DNA of 5,640 nt from Verrucomicrobiota bacterium (lineage in GTDB: Bacteria > Verrucomicrobiota > Verrucomicrobiia > Opitutales > Opitutaceae), in contig JAEZAD010000152.1 in assembly GCA_023430565.1 (NCBI GenBank), positions 1-5,640 of the forward strand. The letters are read 5' to 3'. This document shows positions 1 through 5,640 of the stretch, piece by piece. The notes under the pieces are model-generated. The model was given only the letters and a program-made list of their open reading frames with translations, was not told the origin of the DNA and did no database searches. The translations under genes and the position numbers were made by a program. Every line of letters starts with the position of its first letter. The stretch's first letter is position 1.

Positions 1-3000
1 CCGAAGTCTCCACGCGAACCTCCACCAGTGTCTTTCCACTGTCACCGGCAGCCTGTTGTGCTTTGGCTAGGGCATCGCTGATCTCAGCTTGTGAAACCGA
101 GGCAGAAGCCTTTCCGTTGCTATCTGCCGTCGCGGTCACAACCTTTGACACAACTGTTGTATTTCCGGACTGGTTGGTCTCAGTTTTGACAGTTCCTGTA
201 GCTCCTCCACTGTTTGAGGGTGAGGTGGCCGATGGCATCACCTTGATAATCACCGTTGTGAGAGGATCCAGAGTAATGGTACTCGTCGTCAGGCTGAAGC
301 CTGTTTTTTCAGCGACGGGTACAATACCGGCCTCATCACTGTCAACCAGTACCTGCCCCTGGGTAAGGTCTTCCCGGAGGGTCAGTGTCCTTGCACGGCT
401 GTCGGCGTTGACAAAGACATAATAATTACCCGTACCATCGGTAGAAACATTCTTATAAGCAATCACAAGATCATTCTGGTTAATTTCAGGTGCGCTTATC
501 AGGGTGACATTGTTGTTGACCACTGCCTGGCTTCCAAGCCTGAAGGCATTGGTGGATTTCCTGAGAGCTATGAGACCTTGGGTATATTTTTGAGTCAGGG
601 TATTGACAGGGTAGAGGGTCTCATTGGTAGCTTTTGTCCAGTCAAACTTGTTAATGGCATCTGAAGAGTCATAGGAGTCATGGATGAAGTAGCCAAAAGG
701 ATTTCCGTTGACATCCTGAAGGGTATGATACTTCTGTTCAGGTACGCCTTCACCCAGCCACTGCTTGGTACGCCCGTATTCCTGACCTGCATGAAGGAAG
801 GCTGTTCCTTGTGAGGTCAGTACCAATGAATTACCCAAGCGGATTCTTTGATGGATTTCCCTATCATTGGCCGGTATTGAGGGATCCTTTTTGATGGATT
901 GAGCGATGACATCATAAAGGGGCAGGTTATCATGGGCTGCAATATACTGGACGATGTCTCCGGGATCATCCTCAGTGACATTGCCAGGCTGGCCCTTGAT
1001 ATTGTTGAAAATCGTCTGGATGCTTCTAGCACCACCGGTGATGAAGCGTGGCTCACCTTCAGAACCAAAGCCGGATTTGAGCTCATTTCTGATTTCATCG
1101 GAGAATACGCCTACATCATTGGTCTTATCCATCCAATCCTGATCAGCGCCTTTTCCTGCAAGGCTGGGGTCGGAAAGGTGACCTGCAAAGGTTCTCCAGC
1201 CTTCACCCAGGAACAGGGCGTTGGGATTAATGGCAGCAGCCGCATTATAGGCATTCTGGATGGCCTCGTAGGTGGCATCACCCATCATGTCAAATCTCAT
1301 ACCGTCAATCTTGTACTCATCAAACCAATACTTGACAGAATCCACCATGAGCTTCTCAGCCATTTTTCTATTGGTTGCCAGATTGTTGCCAAATCCGCCA
1401 AGGAAGTTTCCGTTGGCATCCTTAAAGGCGTAATAGTCAGGCACGATATCATTGAGGAAATCGGCCTTGGCCATATGGGTGTACACAACGTCGAGAACAA
1501 CACCCATTCCTGCATCGTGAATGGCATCAATCAGCTCCTTGAGCTCCTTCACTCTCAATTCAGGATCTTCTGCATTTTCCGAATAGGCCCCGTCGGGAGA
1601 GAAGTAGCTGTGGGGATCATAGCCCCAGTTATAGTTATTCCCCTGGGCTGAGTAATGGTTTTCTCTTTCATCCATCACGGCTTCATCGCCATAGTACCAG
1701 GCCATGACGGGGAGAAGCTGAATATGGGTCACTCCCAAAGATTTAATATAGTCCAGCTTGTCAATAAAGGCCTTATAGGAACCCCAGCGGGCATTAAGGT
1801 CACCCTCGATGGAGGTGTCCGAAGTAAAGTCCCGGATATGGACTTCCCAGATGACAGCATCTTCACGTTTTTGATAGCCCGGAATAGTGGCATGGGCAAA
1901 CTGTGAGGGATCGGTGGTGCTCAGGTCGATAATGGCCGCCTTGCCCACAGTATCGCCATCAGGGCCTGCATTCCCTTCTGAATCCACCCTGAATATGGCC
2001 ATGGATTTAGCGTAGGGATCCAACACTTTTTTAGTGGTGCCATCATGGGTTACCTCATATTGGTAGAAGTATCCCTTGAGGTCCGAAACTCCCTCAAAAT
2101 CGCTAGGCTCAACTTCAACTGCCCAAACGCCTTTTTCACCCTTGACGAGCTCCAAACTTCCCATAAGAAGAGTGGAATCATTCTTATCATAGAATTGAAC
2201 GGTCACCTGAGAAGCCTTTGGCGCCCACAGCTTCAATGTGGCTTTGCCCTGATGATAGGTGGCCCCCAAGTCATCCCCTTCATAATAATAGGCTTGGTCT
2301 AAGAATCTCCACCCAGTATTGGCTGTGATGGTTCTTCCAGAGAAGGTTACCGATAGGGGCAGCTTGTCGAGAGGAACCTGGGCATTTACCTCAACGTTGG
2401 TACTCCCTGTAATGGCTACACTATTAACCAGTACGGGATCCCCGTCAACATCAGTGATGACGAGCGCCTCTTTAAGTGCCTCGGCCTCAAGGCCGTCGGT
2501 CATGGTAAAGCCAAGGAGAATCCTACTATCAGATACAACCTCCGCGCTCACAAGACCGGTAGCGACTTCATAATAGGGCGAAATATAAACGGTGTCATCC
2601 CCTTCTTTCACCCATATATGATTGTATTTGTCCAGAAGGTTAAAGCCCTTATCTCCGCCGTCCTTATTCCCGTCATCGCGGTTGACGATAAGGAAACCGA
2701 TCTTTTTAGCAGATTCGGTAAGGGGAATATCCAGATAGGCCCCATAGCGATCCGTTCCACCCGACGTAAAGGGGGTGGCGCCTGTGGGCCAGTCTCCGCC
2801 TGAGGGGGTGGCTACATCCGCCCATGACCATATGCCAAAGGGGGTATACTCCGCATCATTTCTGACATAATGGATTCTCAGGGTGTTTTCCGGTAGATCC
2901 ACCGGCTCATATTTATAAACCGTATCAGAGCCCTGCTTGATCCATATTTCATTCATTTCTGATGACAGAATGGAGAAGGTCTTATCCCCAGCATCCTTGT

Positions 3001-5640
3001 CACCATTCTGGTTAACAACCAGGAATCCGATATTTTTGGGATTAGCATTAAGAGGAATGTCCAGATAGGCTCCATAGCTATCCATCTGTTCAGAGGTAAA
3101 TGGAGTTGCCCCTGTGGGCCAATTGCTTGACGGGGAGGCTACATCATTCCATAACCACAGACCATATCCTGAATAATCTGCCGATGTTCTCTTGTAGTGA
3201 ATGCGGATGTGGCCCGCCGGCACAGCTCCGGGGCCCTCCACAACGACATCGGTAGTGAGAATAGCTGTACCGCCATCATTTCTACCAGGAAGAGTAAAAG
3301 TAACCTTACCTTCGGATACGGTATATTCCTGCCCACTATACTCATCGGTGTAAACAGTGCCATCAGGGACAGAAACATTGAAGGTTACTGTTTTTTCATC
3401 GGTTGTGGTGTTAAGGGCCACATAAATCTGGTTTCCTTCGTATGCTCTCCGTATGACCAGATATCCTTCTGAATCTCCGCCGGCCACCTTTGAATGGGTG
3501 CCCTTAGAGAATACCTTTGAGAAGTCTTCTCTGATGGTTAACAGCTTTTGATAATGCGTAAAGAAGTCCTTTACGGTGGGTTCCTCAGCTTCAAACGCTG
3601 CCCAGGGCATTTCATAGCGGTTATCATAGGCCGGCCAATTATTGATACCAGAAAGGCCCCATTCTTCGCCGTAGTATATAACCGGCTGACCCTTGGCTGT
3701 TATCTGGAGAGCGGCAGCGACCTTCATCTTGCCCTCATCCCCCCCAACCTTATCGATCAGGAAGCCCGGTTCATCATGGCTGCTCAAGAACTGGCCCAGG
3801 GTAGCGGTGTTGTCCATCTTACTGTTGCGGGCCGCAAGAGCTGCTTCTGCGGTGTTAATATTCCCATCCACAAAGTTTTTGGCGATATTCTTAAAATCAA
3901 AATCAAGAAGTGAGTCCATTTGACCGGTCTGGAGCTGACCGCCGGTGCTATTAGCACCTGCGCCGTACCATTCACCGATCATTTTATGCTCGGGCTCGAT
4001 GGCGGTCAGGGCATTTTTAAAGGCTCTCCAGGTGGTATCCTCCACATGCTTGACGGTGTCCACTCTGAAATAGTCAATGGTATCCCCTCTGTCTGTTCTG
4101 GCTCGTTCAAGCCATGCAGACTGCCATTCCACAATCTGCTCCCTCACTTCGGGATCTTCAGTTAAAAAGTCGGGAAGCCCCGATAGCTCGCTTCTTACGT
4201 CTCCCGATTCATTGACGGTACGCAGCATGCCTTCAAAGAGGGCACGATCGCTATCGGTGGGGAAATTAGATATACCGTCTCCCGTATCTGTCGCCTTAAG
4301 ACCGTAGCCTGTATGATTAAGGACTACATCCACCATAATTTTGATGCCTCTGTCATGGGCGGCATCAATCAAGGCCTTGAAGGTCTCCACATCTCCCAGA
4401 TGCTCGTCAATGGCTTCAAAATTCTTGGCCCAATAGCCATGATAGCCATAGAAGGAACCCGCACCACCGCTTTCAACATCATAGTTGATGTTATCCACGA
4501 TGGGTGTGATCCATAGGGTGTTAACCCCCAGGCTATCAAGATAGTCCAGCTTCTCAATAATCCCTTGGAAGTCGCCTCCCGCATAGTCACCGGGATCCTC
4601 GGGAGTATAAGCTTCACCATTGGGGTCATCGTTGGAGGAATCTCCATTATTGAAACGGTCGGTAAGCATAAAGTAGATTCTGGCCTCATCCCAGTCAAAA
4701 TCAAGCTCGCCGGTGGAAACCCGTGTCTTAACTTCTAGGGTGGCCTCAGCACCATGTTCATTACCGTATTCATCAATGATGGTAATAGGAATGGTTTTAA
4801 CTCCTGCTGTGACATTATCCCTGACCGACAGGGTTGCCGCATTCAGTGCGGTATCAATGGGCAATCTGGGATTTCCCCCCAAGGCAGTCAGATCAGCATA
4901 CATCTCTTTGACAGTACCTTGGCTCAAGGTCACATCAACACTGAGGACAGCATTCTGGTTATAGTCGATGCTGCTTGGTGAAACCTCAGATTGTATGTCC
5001 GCCACAGGTTTGATATAAACGATTTTAGAAACCCCATCCACAGTATTCATGGGATCGGGTATTTCAGTTACCTCTGTGTCCTTTGTAATAATGTAGGTAT
5101 ACTCATAAATCCCTTGAGCAACATCTTCGAGAGTTAGAATAAAACGCTCTTCCAATGGCTGATAAACCATGGGATATTCAGAATCATCAAATTTAAGAAC
5201 AACGCCATTATCACCTTCAGCCAGGGTATGCATTAAGTTTTTCTGATAAAGGTCCTCATCCCGGTAGAAGAAGGTAATATCACCATTCTGGTTAATGGGT
5301 GCATGTGACGTGGGGACAACGGTTAGATCACCAACACCGGAAGTGGCCGTAACCTTGGTGACCACTTGACCCGTGGTGTCAATATACCGATCATAATCCT
5401 GGTCAATGGTATCCCAACCAGTTCCCTTTCTTATTTTAAAGCCAACCCTTGTGTTTGTGGCAGAAACCAGAATCTTGGCATAAGCCGCATCATCACGGAA
5501 CTCTGTAAAATCAATCTGGTCGTCTTTCTTACCTGTCCCCCAGACCCAGAGATTCCAGCCGTCATAATCTTTATCCTCCCGGACATACTTAAAGAGGATA
5601 ACCCTCTGTACAGCGGTAGGTATATCGTTCACTGAATCCT
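1..5640 (-). CDS. pulA: Amylopullulanase: bifunctional alpha-amylase / type I pullulanase, partial at both ends
   Basis: Extracellular starch-degrading enzyme that should hydrolyse alpha-1,4 bonds with an N-terminal GH13 amylase and alpha-1,6 branch points with a C-terminal GH13_14 pullulanase. One minus-strand frame is open for 1,879 codons with no stop and no visible frameshift; start, signal peptide, RBS and stop lie outside the window. Domain order: CBM41, beta domain, Ig-like domain, GH13 amylase, CBM41, CBM41, pullulanase N-domain, CBM48, GH13_14, Ser/Thr linker, S-layer-type module. Amylase catalytic residues are D527, E556 and D622; pullulanase ones are D1450, E1479 and D1570, plus the type I signature YNWGYDP at 1336-1342. 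At over 1,879 residues it is much longer than a plain type I pullulanase (roughly 700-900) and close to the amylopullulanase of Bacillus sp. KSM-1378, which has the same amylase-then-pullulanase order with two separate active sites. The symbol follows the type I pullulanase family; apu would also fit. Regulation cannot be seen because the upstream region is absent. Confidence 0.96.
2..235 (-). other. Ser/Thr/Gly linker and start of a cell-surface (S-layer-type) module (residues about 1802-1879, incomplete)
   Basis: After the pullulanase C-domain comes a short linker rich in Ser, Thr, Gly and Pro (PSATSPSNSGGATG), then a module starting TVKTETNQSGNTTVV with DSNGKASASVSQAEISDAL, an Ala/Gln-rich helix, and a strand TLVEVRVETS at the window edge. 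The V-x-A-D-x-N-G-K-A-x-A-x-V-x-x-x-x-I-x-x-A-L pattern resembles modules that precede S-layer-homology (SLH) domains in surface proteins of Paenibacillus and related Bacillota. I infer that the protein continues and may end in SLH repeats that bind the wall; neither SLH repeats nor a stop codon is visible here. Confidence 0.6.
239..1903 (-). other. GH13 subfamily 14 type I pullulanase catalytic domain plus C-domain (residues about 1246-1800)
   Basis: Debranching barrel that hydrolyses alpha-1,6 bonds of pullulan and branched starch. It opens with VIWEVHIRDF (W1264), then GVTHIQLLPV, the type I pullulanase signature YNWGYDP (1336-1342), region I LDVVYTH (D1383, H1388), region II DGMRFDMMGD (R1448, nucleophile D1450), region III LGEGWRT (acid/base E1479), region IV AAHDNL (H1569, stabiliser D1570) and GTAFLHAGQEYGRTK near the barrel end. 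A beta-rich C-domain follows, ending TTVIIKV near 1800. All catalytic residues are present and the length is normal. Region I has Thr where most GH13 members have Asn (usual DVVYNH). The YNWGYDP motif makes type I pullulanase much more likely than isoamylase or glycogen debranching enzyme. Confidence 0.96.
1964..2284 (-). other. CBM48 / isoamylase N-terminal domain (residues about 1119-1225)
   Basis: Starts with YEGDDLGATYH and has the family hallmarks in order: ATLKLWAPKASQV (W1138, P1140), the strand VTVQFYDKND, GVWAVEV, GYFYQYEVTHDG, and DPYAKSMA (from D1207). The L-G-A-x-Y then LWAP and Y-x-Y-x-V then DPYA pattern is that of CBM48, always found in front of the barrel in debranching enzymes such as pullulanase and isoamylase. 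It packs against the catalytic domain and helps place branched glucan. Confidence 0.93.
2303..2572 (-). other. Pullulanase N-terminal beta domain (residues about 1023-1112)
   Basis: About 90 residues between CBM41-3 and CBM48, with strand-like segments SAEVVSDSRILLGFT, EALVITDVDGDPV and LPLSVTFSGRTI before the GWRFLD turn that opens CBM48. Position and pattern fit the small beta domain (often called N2) that type I pullulanases carry between CBM41 and CBM48; it typically compares a coded value with a 'function relation' strand and ends in a hydrophobic 'y-x-V-x-F-x-G-x-x-I' strand, as seen here. It is likely structural. No catalytic or binding residues stand out. Confidence 0.6.
2579..2914 (-). 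other. CBM41 starch-binding domain 3 (residues about 909-1020)
   Basis: Second tandem CBM41, a close copy of the preceding module. It has LRIHYVR, FGIWSW (W937, W939), DWPTGATPF (W950), YGAYLDIPL, GFLIVNRDDGNKDGGDKGF and NHIWVKEGDDTVY. Both Trp of the W-x-W strand and the W of the WPTG loop are retained, so binding should be kept; the middle residue is Ser instead of Leu and the preceding aromatic is Phe instead of Tyr, so affinity may differ from copy 2. It leads directly into the pullulanase half, where CBM41 is the usual N-terminal partner. Confidence 0.92.
2915..3226 (-). other. CBM41 starch-binding domain 2 (residues about 805-908)
   Basis: First of two tandem CBM41 modules between the catalytic domains. 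It starts with IRIHYKR, has the aromatic signature GYGLWLW (W828, W830), the NWPTGATPF loop (W840), the YGAYLDIPL strand, the GFLVVNQNGDKDAGDKTF segment, and closes with NEIWIKQG. The Trp pair, the K of GDK and the acidic residues match CBM41 glucose-contacting positions. It starts soon after the amylase C-domain, joined by a short Pro/Gly linker (EGPGAVPAG). It should bind starch, glycogen or pullulan chains and keep both active sites near substrate. Confidence 0.92.
3254..4705 (-). other. GH13 alpha-amylase catalytic domain plus C-domain (residues about 312-795)
   Basis: Complete (beta/alpha)8 barrel opening with ARIYFMLTDRFNNGD, followed by an all-beta C-domain (about 715-795). Conserved GH13 regions are in order: GVNTLWITP (strand beta2), VDVVLNH with D437, N441 and H442, GLPDF with D490 in domain B, FRVDTVKH with R525 and nucleophile D527, IGEWYG with acid/base E556, SSHDEPGF with H621 and stabiliser D622, and GQPVIYYGEEWG (from 650). 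The K530-H531 pair after the nucleophile is typical of alpha-1,4-acting amylases; neopullulanases have a different sequence there. N441 and H531 are in the places of calcium ligands in classical alpha-amylases. All three catalytic acids are present, so activity is expected. Region IV reads HDEPG rather than the usual HD followed by N/x and P/x-R. Subfamily not assigned. Confidence 0.93.
4724..5005 (-). other. Ig-like beta-sandwich domain (residues about 212-305)
   Basis: About 94 residues with alternating hydrophobic strands (VLSVDVTLSQGTV, then LSVRDNVTAGVKTIPITIIDEYGN) and the closing strand AEATLEVKT directly before the amylase barrel. The G-x-K-x-I-P-I-x-I-x-D-x-x-G-N pattern is typical of bacterial extracellular Ig-like folds, which often act as spacers or stabilise the adjacent catalytic domain. 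No catalytic residue and no aromatic binding platform is apparent. The call rests on strand pattern only, not on recognition of a named family. Confidence 0.55.
5006..5350 (-). other. N-terminal beta domain before the amylase (residues about 97-211)
   Basis: Beta-rich segment between CBM41-1 and the Ig-like domain. Visible features are the NGDITFFYRDEDLY strand near its start, a central stretch containing YPMVYQPLEERF, and the YEYTYIITKD hairpin followed by an IPDPMNT turn. The EYTYxITKD...DP pattern resembles the early-set (E-set/CBM48-like) beta-sandwiches that precede many GH13 catalytic barrels, in which a tyrosine-rich strand leads to a D-P turn. I infer a structural or weak glucan-binding role. 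No binding-site residues can be assigned confidently, and the exact family is not recognised. Confidence 0.55.
5360..5611 (-). other. CBM41 starch-binding domain 1 (residues about 10-93)
   Basis: Alpha-glucan-binding module of the pullulanase-associated family CBM41. The aromatic signature GWNLWVWG places W28, W31 and W33 on the expected sugar-stacking strand, following the DYDGW turn. GFKIRKG and DQDYDRYI near the end match the conserved closing strands, with a Lys/Arg and an Asp where family members bind glucose. It differs from the two downstream CBM41 copies: it lacks their WPTGATPF loop and ends in the DxDRYI form common in other pullulanases, so it is not part of the recent tandem duplication. 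The first visible residues lie just before it, so another domain or only a signal peptide may precede it. Confidence 0.85.

Larger units (their letters stand above)
2579..3226 (-). repeat. Internal tandem duplication coding for CBM41 copies 2 and 3
   Basis: Two neighbouring units of roughly 330 bp each. The best-conserved block codes for WPTGATPFTS in both, with the Trp codons at 3119-3121 and 2789-2791, 330 bp apart. The following YGAYLDIPL is identical in protein, and the DNA carries long near-identical runs around 3055-3120 and 2725-2790. Other stretches have diverged, and a one-codon difference lies between the W-x-W strand and the WPTG loop. This is an old in-frame duplication, not a recent or unstable repeat. 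Confidence 0.85.

Noticed and set aside
63..422. A 119-codon plus-strand open frame and other shorter plus-strand frames across the window
   Set aside because: All overlap the minus-strand enzyme gene, whose translation gives continuous family motifs over the same positions. None has a recognisable product of its own.
899..1651. A 250-codon open frame on the plus strand starting with ATG
   Set aside because: It lies exactly antisense to, and in codon register with, the conserved pullulanase barrel (YNWGYDP, DGMRFD and GEGW are all on the other strand here). It is open only because the codons TTA, CTA and TCA are absent from the real gene in this stretch. Its translation shows no recognisable domain.
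2579..3226. Possible recent repeat or mobile-element trace
   Set aside because: The similarity is fully explained by two homologous CBM41 domains with conserved protein motifs. There are no inverted ends, target duplications or transposase coding.
4369..4704. A 111-codon minus-strand open frame in a different frame
   Set aside because: It is an out-of-frame shadow of the amylase barrel; the true frame over these positions carries the start of the GH13 domain including ARIYFMLTDRF and GVNTLWITP.
1..5640. An undescribed multi-gene system
   Set aside because: Only one gene occupies the window and its domains are known starch-degradation families. Nothing indicates a second gene, an RNA or a regulatory array.

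Overview
The whole 5.64 kb window is the inside of one very large minus-strand gene. A single reading frame (codons on plus positions 2-4, 5-7 ... 5636-5638) stays open across all 1,879 visible codons, with neither start nor stop inside the window. It encodes a secreted, multidomain starch-degrading enzyme: an alpha-amylase and a type I pullulanase fused in one chain, i.e. a bifunctional amylopullulanase. Residue numbers below count from the first full codon seen (plus 5638-5636) and are not the numbers of the complete protein.

Layout, N- to C-terminal (right to left on the given strand): a first starch-binding CBM41 (about 10-93); an N-terminal beta domain (97-211) and an Ig-like beta domain (212-305); a complete GH13 alpha-amylase with its C-domain (312-795); two tandem CBM41 modules (805-908 and 909-1020); a pullulanase N-terminal beta domain (1023-1112); CBM48 (1119-1225); a complete GH13 subfamily 14 pullulanase with its C-domain (1246-1800); then a Ser/Thr/Gly-rich linker and the start of an extracellular module like those found before S-layer-homology domains in Gram-positive surface proteins (1802 onward, running off the window). 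Both catalytic domains keep the Asp nucleophile, Glu acid/base and second Asp of family GH13.

How the parts work together: CBM41 and CBM48 hold the enzyme on alpha-glucan, the amylase domain cuts alpha-1,4 bonds and the pullulanase domain removes alpha-1,6 branches, so one protein can turn starch, glycogen or pullulan into short linear oligosaccharides for uptake. The C-terminal module suggests the enzyme is held at the cell surface rather than freely released; this is an inference because the end is missing.

Organism: the domain order (amylase first, pullulanase second) resembles the alkaline amylopullulanase described from Bacillus sp. KSM-1378, and the C-terminal module is of a type seen in Bacillota surface proteins. 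With moderate GC this suggests a saccharolytic member of the Bacillota; the genus cannot be told. No RNA gene, mobile element, CRISPR array, promoter or terminator was seen. The open frames on the plus strand, including one of 250 codons, are antisense shadows. I found no undescribed system; the points of interest are variants and modules inside this one enzyme.
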